Shown here: positions 20,230 through 31,420 of the stretch, piece by piece
Layout: the number at the start of each line of letters is the position of its first letter
Numbering within the stretch: position 1 is the stretch's first letter
Assembly (NCBI GenBank): GCA_963575745.1
Contig: CAUYUJ010016156.1
Location: 207,501 to 271,500 of the forward strand
Direction: 5' to 3'
Source: Prorocentrum cordatum
Taxonomy: Eukaryota > Sar > Dinophyceae > Prorocentrales > Prorocentraceae
DNA: 64,000 bases
Translations under genes and position numbers: made by a program
The notes under the pieces: generated by a model
What the model was told of the DNA's origin: nothing
Databases searched by the model: none
What the model saw: only the letters and a program-made list of their open reading frames with translations

Positions 20230-20690
20230 GTGTGCCATGGAGCCTCTCGGGGGCCTCTCAAGGCCTGTGAGTTGGGCTTCTTGGGGGCCTGCTGGCGATG
20301 TTGGCGGTCATCTTGGGGACGGATGGCGCGAACTGTCAGCTCGAGTTCCCCCTCTTGGCGCCCTCTTGGACCGACTTCGGCCTTTTGGGCAGTCTTTGGG
20401 CCCTCTTGGGAAGCCTGGGGCCCGTCTTTGGACCTATTTGGGCCAGCTTGAACGTTCTTGGGGGCCTCTTGGGCCGATTTGGAGCTGATGTTGGCCTCCC
20501 AGGCCCTCTTGGTGAGCCTCGTGAAGCTCTCGTAGGGCGTTTGGGGCCCTGCTGGGCCGTCTGAAAGTCAGATTGGCGAGCTCTTGGACCGTCTGTGGGC
20601 GTCTCGGGCCGCCTTGGACGTTCTCGTGGCTGTCTTGGGCCGTCTTTGAAGGCCCTGGGGCGGGCGCGCCGGGACTGGCCCGGCCAATTT
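20230..20690. repeat. Phased TTGGGCC array
   Basis: G/T-rich array with units such as TCTTGGGGGCC and TCTTGGGCCGAT. It runs directly into the 3' end of the PPR gene on the opposite strand. Confidence 0.75.
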
Positions 20691-21519
20691 GGCCCTTTTT
20701 TTCCGATTTCCTTCCTGCAGGCGGCGACCCCGGCATCGTAGTACGTGTGACGTCAGGCTCCAGCTTCGCTGCACGCATCTCGCAGAGCAGCGCCAGAGCC
20801 CGCGGCCACTGCTCGCTTTTCTCGCACGCGCTGATCCCAGCGCTGTAGCTGATGACGTCTGGCTCCACCTTCGCCTCACGCATCTCGCCGAGCAGCGCCA
20901 GAGCCCGCTGCCACTGCTCGCATTTCTCGCACGCGCTGATCCCAACACTGTAGCTGATCACGTCAGGGTCCACCTTCGCCTCCCGCATCTCGCTGAGCAG
21001 TGCCAGAGCCTGCTGCCACTGCTCGCTTTTCTCGCACGCGCTGACCCCAGCGTTGTAGCTGATGACGTTGGGCTCCAGCTCCGCCTCCCATATCTCGCAG
21101 AGTAGCGCCAGAGCCCGCTGCCATTGCCCGCCCTTCTCGCACGCGCTGATCCCAGCATTGTAGCTGACTAGGGCAGACCCGTGGGCTACGTCCACAGCAT
21201 GCGGCCCGATCTGGTCACAATTCTCCTGGCGGCCACGAAAGCATACTCGCATGCAAGGGTGAGGTTCGATCGTATGTGCGAACTCATGTCTGCAATGCAG
21301 CCAGCGACGTTGCTGGTCGGGTGGTCTACAGCTCGTAGCCTGTTCACATAATTTCTCTGTTGCTTGCTTTATTGCTTGCTCCTCCGCTCGCTGCCGCTTG
21401 CTGCTTGTAATGGAGCGTTGCGTTACCAACCCCCTCCCATCCCCCCCCTCAGGGCTGCCCGCTAGTCTTCGCCCGGTGTCGACGCACGTACCTCTGGCAA
21501 TCTTTGGCCGCCTAAGCAT
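20434..21519 (-). CDS. Pentatricopeptide-repeat protein (four clear units)
   Basis: The minus strand carries four consecutive 35-residue PPR units (about 20,748-21,170), for example VISYSVGISACEKCEQWQRA followed by LALLGEMREAKVEPD. The 105-base units are close relatives, so the array grew by tandem duplication. PPR proteins usually bind RNA in plastids or mitochondria. Before the array the frame reads HAVDVAHGSALVSYNAGISA. The N-terminal part (MLRRPKIARGTCVDTGRRLA) shows no clear targeting peptide, and its ATG is only the first in frame. After the fourth unit the frame enters the phased array and the protein sequence becomes repeat-derived (Pro/Arg-rich), so the true end is probably lost near 20,745. 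Four units are few for a PPR protein; this may be a truncated retroposed copy. Confidence 0.55.
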   Translation of the reverse strand: MLRRPKIARGTCVDTGRRLAGSPEGGDGRGLVTQRSITSSKRQRAEEQAIKQATEKLCEQATSCRPPDQQRRWLHCRHEFAHTIEPHPCMRVCFRGRQENCDQIGPHAVDVAHGSALVSYNAGISACEKGGQWQRALALLCEIWEAELEPNVISYNAGVSACEKSEQWQQALALLSEMREAKVDPDVISYSVGISACEKCEQWQRALALLGEMREAKVEPDVISYSAGISACEKSEQWPRALALLCEMRAAKLEPDVTRTTMPGSPPAGRKSEKKGQIGRASPGAPAPGPSKTAQDSHENVQGGPRRPQTVQELANLTFRRPSRAPNALRELHEAHQEGLGGQHQLQIGPRGPQERSSWPK

Positions 21520-22060
21520 CTATAACTATTCTTCACCTCAACGAAGATTCAGAACTTGGGCTATGTGGGCCGTCTTCGAGGCGCGCCGGGCCGCTCCTAG
21601 GAAGTGAAAGGCCCTGCGGGTGCGGAAGGTGCAGAGGGGGCAGGAGAAACGAGCGAGGAGTGAGAGGAGGAGGAGGAGGAGGAGGAGGAGGAGGAGGAGG
21701 AGGAGGAGGAGGAGGAGGGGGAGGAGGAGGAGGAGCAGGAGGAGGAGGAGGAGGAGGAGGAGGGGGAGGAGGAGGAGGAGGAGGAGGAGGAGGAGGAGGA
21801 GGAGGAGGAGAGGAGCGTTGAGCCGTGGGCGAGGGAGCGAGGACGGAGGGTTCAAGAACGACAGGCGCGCGAATATCTCCCACTGGATGCGACGCGCGCG
21901 CGCGGCCACACCTTTCAGCAAGGAAGGGGGGGGATATTTCCCTCCTCCCTCCTCCCTCCTCCCTCCCTCCTCCCTCCTCCCTCCCTCAGGCCAGTCCTTC
22001 TGCGCCGAGACGTTCCTGGAGCCGTGGAGATCTTGACGACGAACTTCAACGACCGAGCAA
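21520..22060. repeat. (GAG)n microsatellite with flanks
   Basis: GAG run over about 150 bases (21,664-21,812) and a CCCTCCT run (21,935-21,985). No gene recognised. Confidence 0.85.
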
Positions 22061-22062
22061 TG

Positions 22063-22705
22063 CGTTAAGTCTGTCCGCGGCAGGCCGGAGGCCTCAGCCA
22101 TGGGCCCCAGGAGCCGCGGACAGCATTTAACACGCCACCCTCGCGTTCAATTGTGTCCTCAAGCTCGGGGGGCGCAGGACCCTCACGGTAAATCTCGGTC
22201 TCGGGCCCAGACCCCGCGTAGAATTTCGCCCTCGCGCGGTTATGCCGCGCACTGTGGCGGCCTTGGTAGGCCTCCATGGGCTTGGGTCGGAGCCGTCGTA
22301 GGCGGCGTCGGGAGGCTCCTGGGGCGTCTCGGGGCTATCCTTCAGGGTGTCTGGGGCCTTCTGGAGCCATTCCGGGGCTCCCTGCGGCCATCGTCGGCGG
22401 CCGTAGCTTGAAAAAAGCCGGAAGGGTGAACCCTTTGAACAACTGACGGGACATGCATGGTTTTGGCCTCTTCGGAGTGTCGGTGGAGCCCTCGGATTTC
22501 GAGAATCGGGCGACTCGGCGCGTCCATTTGTGCCAGAGGACAAGATTCAACGCCTGGGCAGCGTGTTAAATCTTGTCCGCGGCAGGGCCGGGGCCTCAGC
22601 GCTCGGCCTTCAGGGGCGCGGGCAAAATGTAACACGGCACGTTCGCACGAAATCTCGTCATTGGGCGAAGAGGGCGCGTTGAATTTCGTCCTCGAGCTCG
22701 CCGGA
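22063..22705. repeat. Two diverged copies of a 150-bp repeat around a phased array
   Basis: 22,063-22,250 and 22,565-22,705 share GTTAA(G/A)TCTGTCCGCGGCAGG and then GCCGG(A/G)GGCCTCAGC, and both continue into AATTTCG-containing sequence. A phased TTGGGCC stretch lies between them (22,255-22,395). Confidence 0.55.
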
Positions 22706-22734
22706 AGCGCCCGGCTGCGTTTTCCCGGGTTTTG

Positions 22735-23190
22735 ATTGACCAGCCCTTTTCGCACGCACGTATGCCTGAAACGTAAGTAAGACCAGGGCTGACCCGCGGC
22801 CTTCCGGCCACGGAAACTGCCCGCCATTGTGTGGAGGTGGACGCGGAGCGTCTCTGGGGCCTCCCCGGGGGGGGGGAGGGCGGGAGGGGACGGTGCGGAT
22901 GGGAGAGGTGGCCGCTGGAGGGGGTGGTGGGCGAGGGAGGCAGGCAAGCAGGCCCGAGGGCAGGGACGTGGTGGTGGAGGCGGTGTCAGTGGAAGCACGC
23001 CCGTGTAGGCACGACGTGATGTGGACAGAAGCTGTTTCTCACGCCGCGCCCTCTGCTCATGATAGCTTCTGCGGGGTGGGTCGGCGTGATAACTTGATCT
23101 GCTCTTCGCCGGGGCCCGGTGTTACTTTTATCTGGTAGTGTCGTGAGATTGGGGCCGGTGGGCGCGGGCATCTTTCTGTTCGTTCGTCAG
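22735..23190 (-). pseudogene. PPR gene 5' fragment, copy P1
   Basis: The minus strand gives a Pro/Arg-rich leader, then MAGSFRGRKAAGQPW and a broken start of a PPR unit (YVSGIRACEKG). The leader part is shared with P2 (28,786) and P3 (41,955), including GTAGGCACGACGTGATGTGG and TGATAACTTGATCTGCTCTT. All three are minus strand and end beside phased arrays. Confidence 0.65.
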
Positions 23191-23299
23191 GAGCTTATTC
23201 GACGTCCCAAGAGTCCCGCACGAGGGCGCCGAGACAGCCAGCACTGGGGCCGCTCAAGCACCTGGTGCACGGGAGGATCAACGATAGGACGCTGGAGTA

Positions 23300-25810
23300 A
23301 CTGTCCATTAGGTTTACTTGAGCTGCGCGTTACGTGCCTTCTCAGGGTGCCTGGACACTATTTGGGCCTTCTTCGGGGCATGCTCGGGACATCTCTGTGG
23401 TTCGTATCGGCTTTTCATTAATTTTGGACGCCCTCCTCGTCCTCCCATGGATCCTTCATCCCATCGATCTTCGTTAGGAGCCGTCTCAGTATGTCTGGAC
23501 TCTCTAGGGGCCTCCTTCGGATCAGTTCGGGACATCTCGGTGGCTTCTGTCGGCTTGTGCGGCAATTTTGGGCGTCCTCCTCCAAGTCCCTCGATCCTTC
23601 ATCCCGTCGTTCTTCGATCATCAGTTGTCGACGCCCCCATGTGAGAAGCTCGAAGGCCTCTTTTCGACCTCCTGGGGGCCTCTCGGGGCCCTCTTGGGCC
23701 GTCCAGAGTGCCTCTTGGGGCCATCTTGGGCCCTCTTGGGCCGTCCGTCCCAGGGCAATGTGGGGCCGTCTTGGGCGCCTCTCGGGCCGCCTTGGGGCCG
23801 CCTTGAAACCATCTTGGGCTGATATTGAGCGCTCTTGGAGCTGTCTTGGGTGCCTCTTGGGCCGTCTCCTGCGCCTCTGGAGCCGTTTTGGGGGTCCTCC
23901 TGGGGGCGTCCGGGGGCGCCTTGGGGCGATTTCGGGGGCCTGTACAGCCGTCTTGGAGACTGTGCAAAAAAAACAAAAGAACATATAAGAAAGATACGGT
24001 TTTCTCAAGGAATGGGACGATTGGTGCCTCTTGGGGCTCTCCTGGGGGTCCTCCTGGGCCGTCTCGGGAGCCTCCTTGTCTACCTTGGAGGCCTCTAGGG
24101 TCATCCTGGGGCTCGCTTTGGGGTCCTCTCGGGGCGTCTGGGCGCCCACTTGAGCGTCTCTGAGCCGTCTTGGTGCCTTCTTGGGCCGTTATTGGGCGCT
24201 CTTGGGGCTGTCTTGGATGCCTCTTGGACTGTCTCGGGCGACTCTGGAGCTGTCCCAGAGCCGTCTCGGGCCGTTTGGGGGCCCTCCTGGAGGCGTCTGG
24301 AGGCGTCTTGGGGCGATATTGGTGGCCTGTACAGCCGTCTTGGAGACTGAACGGACACACGAAAAATACACGCTGTCCAGAAGGTCCCGTGCATTTTCCG
24401 GTGTCGTGCGTGTGTTTTCTTGCTCGATGGTCCAGGATGCCCCTAGATGGTCACCGCCGAGAAAAAACGCACACGTCCGAGCGATGCCAAGGGAATGGGA
24501 CGATTGGTGCCTCTTGGGGCTCTCCTGGGGGTCCTCCTGGGCCGTCTCGGGAGCCTCCTTGCCTGCCTTGGAAGCCTCTGGGGCCGTCCTGGGGCTTGCT
24601 TTGGGGTCCTCTCGGGGCGTCCGGGCGCCCACTTGAGCGTCTCTGAGCCGTCTTGGTGCCTTCTTGGGCTGTTATTGGGCGCTCTTGGGGCTGTCTTGGA
24701 TGCATCTTGGACTGTCTCGGGCGCCTCTGGAGCCGTCCCAGAGCCGTCTCGGGCCGTTTGGGGGCCCTCCTGGAGGCGTCTGGAGGCGTCTTGTGGCGAT
24801 ATTGGAGGCCTGTACAGCCGTCTTGGAGACTGGCAAACGAACAGAACGAACATATGACAAATACATGTTCTCCAAAGGGAATCTCGCGATGTTTGCCTTT
24901 TGGGGCTCTCTTGGGGGTCCTCCTGGGCATTCGGGAGCCTCCTGGCCTGCCTTGGACGCCTCTGGGGCCATCCTGGAGTTTGCTCAGGGTCCTCTCGGGG
25001 CGTCTGCGCGCCCTCTTGAGCCTCTGTGAGCCATCTTTGGGCCGTTATTGGGCGCTCTTGGGGCTGTCTTGGATGCCTCTTGGGCAGTCTCCGGTGCCTC
25101 TTGTGCCGTCTCGGGCGCCTCAGGGGCCGTCTCGGGCCGTTTTGGGACACTACCCTCCTGTGTGCGTCTGGGGGCGCAGTGGGGCGATCTTGGGGGCTTG
25201 TAGTGCTGTCTTGGGGACTGCGCAGACGAAAAAAACGGACACACGAAAAATATACGTTGTCCAGAAGGAACTTGCCGTCGCTCGGACGTCCATTTCCCGT
25301 GCAATTTCCGGTGTCGTGCGTGTGTTTTCTTGCTCGATGGTCCAGGATGCTCCTAGATGGTCACCGCCGAGAAAAAAACGCACACGTCCGAGCGATGCCA
25401 AGGGAATGGGACGATTGGTGCCTCTTGGGGCTCTCCTGGGGGTCCTCCTGGGCCGTCTCGGGAGCCTCCTTGCCTGCCTTGGAGGCCACTGGGGCCATCC
25501 TGGGGCTCGCTTTGGGGTCCTCTCGGGGCGTCCGGGCGCCCACTTGAGCGTCTCTGAGCCGTCTTGGTGCCTTCTTGGGCCGTTAATTGGGCGCTCTTGG
25601 GGCTGTCTTGGATGCCTCTTGGACTGTCTCGGGCGCCTCTGGAGCCGTCCCAGAGCCGTCTCGGGCCGTTTGGGGGCCCTCCTGGAGGCGTCTCGGGAGC
25701 CTCCTGGCCTGCTTTGGAAGCCTCTGGGGCCATCCTGGAGTTCGCTCGGAGTCCTCTCGGGGCGTCCGGGCGCCCACTTGAGCGTCTCTGAGCCGTCTCC
25801 TGGGGCCCCC
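23300..25810. repeat. Longest phased TTGGGCC array, higher-order units
   Basis: 2.5 kb of degenerate units. Between about 23,650 and 23,970, counting from one TCTTGG/TCTCGG/TCCTGG start to the next, 27 intervals averaged about 10.6 bases, mostly 10 or 11, by hand count. The array is also built of larger blocks: GAATGGGACGATTGGTGCCT restarts at 24,011, 24,496 and 25,406, and spacers with ATGGTCCAGGATGC(C/T)CCTAG occur near 24,430 and 25,345. Long frames on both strands are repeat artefacts. Confidence 0.85.
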
Positions 25811-25834
25811 CAGATCAAGAGGGACAGAACCAAA

Positions 25835-25985
25835 CAGACACAATGATTCGTCGACTCCCAAGAAGATATGGGAAAAGATGGGAAATGGGGGGGAAGACGA
25901 CAACCCAGAAAATATATGGAACATATTGGGAATCCAACTATTTGTGTCTATTTGTTTGTGTCCCTGGGCCCTTCACCAGAGTCGT
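25835..25985 (-). repeat. Dispersed repeat R3, copy 3 (inverted)
   Basis: Reverse complement of the 1,056 block: GACACAATGATTCGTCGACT, GGGAAAAGATGGGAAATGGG, ending CCCTGGGCCCTTCACCAGAG. Another partial copy, CCCCTGGGCCCCTTCACC, follows at 26,158. Confidence 0.75.
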
Positions 25986-25994
25986 TTTCGAGGG

Positions 25995-26135
25995 GGGGGG
26001 GGTCCAACTGGTAGTGCCCACCCCCTTTTCATGATGGACTGGGGGGGGGGTCGAACCGGTAGCGACCCCCCCCCGGTATTCGGGGGGGGGGGGGAACCCC
26101 CCGGTTTTCCGCCAGCAGCGTAAGAACACGTTCTT
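25995..26135. repeat. G-run block with GGTCGAACCGGTAGCGACC
   Basis: Runs of 8-12 G alternate with TCGAACCGGTAGCGACCCCC and GGTTTTCCGCCAGCAGCG. The same block is repeated several times at 56,040-57,165. Confidence 0.75.
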
Positions 26136-26304
26136 GCGGTTATGTGTGTGGATTCGTGCCCCTGGGCCCCTTCACCAGAGCCGTCTCGGAGCGCCCAGGG
26201 GGGGCTCGCGGCGCGCCCAGGAGGAGCCCAGGGAGCCTACCTCGGGACGGAGGACCTCCTCACACGCACGGGCCGCTGCCTTGTAGAAGAAAGGCTAGCG
26301 TGAC

Positions 26305-26497
26305 GTCGGGCCTGTCCCCCTACAGGGGGATGTTCGACGAGCTTTTGCAACCATGGCAACAATATATATATATATACAACAAACAAAAACAACAACACAC
26401 AAAAAACTCTACGATTGTTAAACATGTTCAAAAATAGCCTCCAGACTATTTTTCATATATGTTTTGAATATTCCCCCTGTAGCGGGACAGGCCCGAC
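26305..26497. mobile_element. MITE-1 copy (193 bp)
   Basis: Left end GTCGGGCCTGTCCCCCTACA; right end TGTAGCGGGACAGGCCCGAC. The interior holds an (AT)n/AAACA-rich stretch. Flanks are TGAC and TCAA. Confidence 0.8.
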
Positions 26498-26811
26498 TCA
26501 AGACTCGCGTGCGCCCAGGGGGGAGTCCGCGGCAAGGCAGAGGTCGCAGCGTGGGTCCCGAGCGCGCAGGTGCCGCCGGCGGGAGCAGACGAAGGAGAGG
26601 GAGAGCGGCACCAGGGAGAAGGAGAAGGAGAGGGAGAAGGAGAGGGAGAAGGAGAGGGAGGAGAGGGAGAGAGAGAAGGAGAGGGAGAGGGGGTGAAGAA
26701 CTCCAGGAGGCAGGCGAGGCGACTCCGAGTTCGCCCGTGAGGGCGGCCGCGCGCGGGGCTGGGAGTGGGCGCCGGGGCGCCGCTCATTCCGTCGAGGGTA
26801 GACCTGCTTCT
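26498..26811. other. GAGAAG-rich stretch, no gene
   Basis: GGAGAAGGAGAGGGAG units at 26,590-26,695. No supported gene. Confidence 0.55.
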
Positions 26812-26982
26812 GCCTCTACGGTGCACATAACCATCCTCCAATCGTGACCACAAGTCGCTGTCTGGCGCAATTGTTGGCCAATGCTCCCCACGTGTTGTGC
26901 GAATAAACTCTGCCACATCATCAATCCATCTTTTGTGAGGTCGCTGTGGCAATCGCTTTGCACGTGCATTTGTGTTGGAGGA
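26812..26982 (-). pseudogene. LINE 3'-terminal coding fragment
   Basis: The minus strand reads RPHKRWIDDVAEFIRTTRGE followed by HWPTIAPDSDLWSRLEDGYV. RxxxRWxDD and W..LE..Y are typical of the extreme C-terminus of non-LTR retrotransposon polymerases. No upstream RT part is adjacent, so this is an isolated remnant. Confidence 0.55.
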
Positions 26983-27227
26983 AGGAGTAGGAGGAAGAGA
27001 AGAGAGAACGGGGAGGCAACTTTCTGGGGCCTCGTCTGGGGTCTGGGGCGCTCTTCGGGGTGTCGTGGATGCTTCCCTGTTGCTCCCATCGCCCGAAGGG
27101 CGGGGGGGGGGGGGGGAAACGAGGATTGCTGGGGTGCGCAGGGAGGAGCGGAGGAGAGGGCGATGGGCAAGAGTGCGAGCAGGTGGAGGACAGCGGCACC
27201 GGAGAGAGGGGCGTGGGGGCACCAAAG

Positions 27228-27365
27228 AAAGAGAAGAGAAGAGAAGAGAAGAGAAGAGAAGAGAAGAGAAGAGAAGAGAAGAGAAGAGAAGAGAAGAGAA
27301 GAGAAACGAAGCGAAGCGAAGAGACGAGACGAGAAGAGACGAGACGAGAAGAGAAGAGAAGAGGG
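27228..27365. repeat. (GAGAA)n microsatellite
   Basis: About 22 AGAGA units with a few GCGAA and GACGA variants toward the end. A G-run lies just before it (27,103-27,115). Confidence 0.95.
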
Positions 27366-27379
27366 GACAAAAGGGAGAT

Positions 27380-28760
27380 GTGTTTTGGGGCTTTCTGGGG
27401 CGCTTTGGGGGCTCAGGGTTTTCTTGGGGGCTCTGGGTGATTTAGAAACGACTAAAGGTGCCCGGGCTTGAGGCTCTCGTGGAAGATCCTCGGCAATTGT
27501 CAGAGTCTCTCGGGGGGCTGCGGGGCATCGGGGAGTTGTCTGGGGCCTTTGTGGGGTCTTGGACTTTCTTCGGGGCATCCGAGAATTCAGAAGCTGCGAA
27601 ATGTGCTGGGGTTGGAGGCTCTCTTGGGAGCTCCTTGACAACGTCGGAGTGTTAGGATGGCGTCGACCATCTCGGAGTACGTCCTTCTCGGACAGCTCTT
27701 TGGGCCCACTTGGGCCGTCCGAGAATCCAGAAACGGCGAAAGGTGCTGGGGCTGGATGATCTTTTGGGAACTCCTTGGCAACTGCCGGAGTCTGCTGGGA
27801 GCCTTTACTTGGAACACCTCGGAGTAAGTCCTTCTTGAATAGCTCTCGGAGACCTCTTGGGCTATGTTCCTCTCGAGCCATGTTGGGACCCTCTTGGGCC
27901 GTCTCTAGGGTCTCGTGGGCCATCTTGGGACCATGATAGGGGGTCTGGGGCCGTCTAGGGGCTTGTTGTCAGCCCCCTTTAAGCAGCTCCTGAGGCATCA
28001 TGGGGCGGGTCACCTGAAGCTCTATAAGGCCGTCTGGGGCCTGTCTTGGGCCATCTCGGGGCCCTCTTGGGCCGTCTTGGTGCGCTCCTGGGGGCATCTT
28101 GGGCCATTGTTGGGCGATCGTAAATGTGCCTGGAGCCCCCAGGGGCCGTCCTGGGCCCGTCATGGGAAATGTGGAAAACAAAAAAAAACATGTAGTGCTG
28201 GCTTGAGTTTTGCCCTCGTGGGGCCGTCATCGGAGTCGTCGTGGGCCCTCTTGAGCTGTCCTGACGGCCTAAAGACCATCTCACGGCCATGGTGGACGTC
28301 TTGGGCCGTCTGGGAGCATGGTTTGGGCCTCCTTGGGCAGCTCCTGGGGCGTCTTGGGGGGCCCACTTGATGATTGTTAGGCTCCCCGAGGCCTGTTCAA
28401 GGTTGTCTTGGGGCTTTTGGTGGGCTCGTGATGGCCTCTTGGGCAATCTTGGTGCGATCTTGGAAGGACCTGAAGCCGTGTGGGGCCGCTCTGGGCCCCA
28501 CATGGGAAGAATGCGAACCACCTTAGAACATGCGTGGCTCTTGCTTTCTTCCTTCGTGAGCCGTCATCGGGATCCTCGTGGGCGGTCTGTAGATCCTCCT
28601 GGTGAATCCTCGGGCTCTCTTGAGCCGTCCTGGCGCTCTCCGGAGCGTCACGGAGCTGTCATGGGGCTATCTGAAGCCGTCGAGAGGCCATCCGGCGGCC
28701 CCCTGAGCCCGTCGGGGGGCGTCCTGGGGGCGCTCTGGGCGCTTGGGGGTGCTCTGGAAC
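27380..28760. repeat. Phased TTGGGCC array
   Basis: 1.4 kb array in the same orientation as the others, degenerating between 27,460 and 27,850. No gene is supported within it. Confidence 0.7.
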
Positions 28761-28785
28761 GGTTTTTGTGGAGCGCGCTTTCCAC

Positions 28786-29285
28786 ACTGCCGCGACCAGA
28801 ATTGTAGTACAGATGACGTCGGGCTCTAACTTCGCCTCCCACATCTCGCCGACCAGTGCCAGAGCCCGCTGCCACTGCTCGCCCTTCTCGCACGCGCTGA
28901 TCCCAGCATTGTAGCTGATGACTAGGGCTGACTCGCGGCCTTCCGGCCGCGGAATCTGCCCGCCATGGCGTGCACGTGGAACTGGAGTGTCTCTGGGGCC
29001 TCGCGGGTAAGGGGAGGGTGGAGGGGACGGCGTGGGATGAGGAGGTGGCCGCTGGCTGGAGGTGAAGGCGAGCGAGGGATGCAGGCAGGCAGGCCTGAAG
29101 GCAGGAACGCGATGGTGGAGGCGGTGCCAGTGGAAGCACACCCATGTAGGCATGACATGGTGTGGACAGAAGCGGTTTCTGACGCCGCAGTCTGTTTTCA
29201 TCATAATTTCTGCGGGGAGGGTAGCCGTGAGAAGTTATCTGCTCTTCGATAATTGTATCTTGTAGTCTGGTGACAATGGGGCCAG
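28786..29285 (-). pseudogene. PPR gene 5' fragment, copy P2
   Basis: The minus strand holds the shared Pro-rich leader, then RPEGRESALVISYNAGISAC, a complete PPR unit (EKGEQWQRALALVGEMWEAK, LEPDV) and an abrupt end in ICTTILV. Only one full unit is present, so it cannot be a functional PPR protein. Confidence 0.65.
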
Positions 29286-29329
29286 CGGGCGCGGCCTAGG
29301 AAATCCGCCACCGTGCCTGTGCCTGGGTA

Positions 29330-30620
29330 ATGGCTCAGAAGCCTCTGGGGTCCCTCTTGGAGGCAGCTTTGGGACCTCTTGGGGGCCGTCTTGGGGCCTC
29401 GTGGGGCTTGCTTTGGGTTTCTTGGGGGCCTCTGGGGACCTCTTGGCGTTCCCTTGGGGGGGTTTTGTGGCCTTGTGTGGGCGAATGGGGCCCAGGGCTC
29501 GGAGGTTTTTCCTCCTTCTTTGGTCCCCTCTTGGGCCTGGCTTGGGGTCCCGTGGGGCCGTCTTGGGCGTCTCTTGGGCCATCTTGGGTCCCCTGTGGGA
29601 GCCTCCTGGGCCGTCTTGGGGCGGTGTTGGGGGCCTCTTGGGCCGTCGTCTACGCCATGAAACCCGGAAAGCCGGAGATGCTGACATGTGTACGGCTTCC
29701 GTCGGGAAAGCGATAATTGTGGCCTCCTGGGGCCCTCCTGGGAAGCCTCTTCGGCGTCTCTGGGGCCGTCTTGGCGCCGCAAAAGGCAGTCTTGGTTTGT
29801 CGTGGAGCGCTCTTGGAACGTCTTGGGGATACCTTGGGCCGTGCTGGGAGCCTGTTGGTGTCGCCCTGGGGCCGTTTTGGGCGCCTCTTGGGCTCTCTTG
29901 ACGCCCTCTCGGGCTGGTTTCGTGCGTCTTGGGGGCCTCTTGGGCCGTCTTGGGGCGGTCGTGGGGACCTGGAACCAGCTTTTGCGCCATATTCCCGACA
30001 AGCAGCGCATGCTAAAAGTGAGCGTTTCGGGAAAACAATGATTTGGGCCTGTGGGGGCCATCCTGGGACGCCTCTTGGGCGTCTCTGGGGCCGTCGTGGA
30101 GGCCTCCTGGGCCGTCTTGGCTTTGTTTTCGGCGGTCTTGGGCTCTCTTGGAGCGCTCTTGGGCCGTCTTGGGAGTGTGTGGGGCCGTCCTGGGCCCTCC
30201 TGGGAGCCTCTTGGGGCCGCCTGGGGGCCGTGTTGGGCGCCTCTTGGGTCTCTTGACGCTCTCTCGGGCCGGTTTTCGTGCCTCTGGGGGGCCTCTTGGG
30301 CCGTCTTGGGGCGGTCGTGGGGACCTCTTGTCCCATCTTCTGCGCCATATTCCCGACAAGCAGTGTCTGCTAAAATTGGACGCTTTTCTTTGGGAAAACA
30401 ATGATTTGGGCCTGTGGGGGCCATCCTGGGGCGCCTCTTGGGCGTTTCTGGGGCCGTCGTGGAGGCCTCCTGGGCCGTCTTGGCTTTGTTTTCGGCGGTC
30501 TTGAGCTCTCTTGGAGCGTTCTTGGGCCGTTTTGGGTGTGTCTGGGGCCGTCCTGGGCGCCTCTTGGGCCGCGTGAGCGCCTCTGGGGCGTCCCCGGAGC
30601 CGTTGTGGGGGATTTTAAGG
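29330..30620. repeat. Phased TTGGGCC array with two 350-bp blocks
   Basis: Phased array as at 23,300. AAACAATGATTTGGGCCTGT begins two long near-identical blocks at about 30,032 and 30,395. TATTCCCGACAAGCAG occurs at about 29,991 and 30,347. Confidence 0.8.
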
Positions 30621-30639
30621 CGATCAAGACAGGGACCCT

Positions 30640-31010
30640 TCCTGCACGCGCGGGCCCCTGCATTGTAGAGAAGACTGTTTGTAGTAGAGACTAGGGATGG
30701 CCAGTGGACTCCGTCCATGGCATCTGCACGAACTGGCATGTGGTGGTGGACATGCGATCGAAAGGTTGGCATGATGACGTGGGCCTCGAACTTCGCCTTG
30801 CACGCATGCTACTGAGTGTTGCTTCTTGCTGCCACTGCTGCGTGCTGCTGGTAATGCTTACCGCTGCAGCGTGTTGTTGCTGCTCGCAGCTGCGGAGAAT
30901 GCGGATGGTCAATTATGTTTTGTGCGTGCCGCTGCCCGCGGCATGCTGCTGTTTGCTGTGCTGCCCGCCTCCCGTTGCTGCCATTAGCTGCTTCTGATTG
31001 ATGCTGCAGG
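30640..31010 (-). pseudogene. PPR-gene remnant and CTG-rich stretch
   Basis: The minus strand near 30,640-30,700 reads SLLYNAGARACRKG, a decayed start of an ISACEK-type unit. The following 300 bases are rich in CTG/TGC, as at 1,560 and 43,690. Confidence 0.4.
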
Positions 31011-31144
31011 GTGAGCGTTTCAGCGTTATGGCGAATCCTGCTGCCGGGAGAGGGCCGAAGAGCGAGGAATCAGGATCGATATCGTCGAGGAGATTGAAGG
31101 GAAAGAGAGACGGGCGACTAGGCAAGGCCCCCCCGAGCGAAGCT

Positions 31145-31420
31145 CCCGAGGCAACATCATCATCATGGTCATCATCATCATCAGCATCATCAGCAACATC
31201 ATAATCACCACCATGACCATCATCATCCCCCTCATCATCATCACCATCATCATACTCATCATCATCGTCGTGGTCGTCGTCGTCATCATCATCACAATCA
31301 CCACAAGCATCAACATCAACCTCACCATCACCATCATGATCATAATAATCTCATCATCATCATCAGCAGCATCAGCATCATCAACATCATCAGCATCATC
31401 GTCGTCACATAATTTGGAGC
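31145..31420. repeat. (CAT)n microsatellite
   Basis: Imperfect CAT run. It ends in CGTCGTCACATAATTTGGAG, which recurs as CGTCGTCACATCATTTGGAA at 38,641 after another CAT run. Confidence 0.9.

Noticed and set aside
29201-30772. 523-codon minus-strand frame rich in Pro, Arg and Gln
   Set aside because: It is the antisense of a phased TTGGGCC array; similar frames appear on both strands wherever the array occurs.
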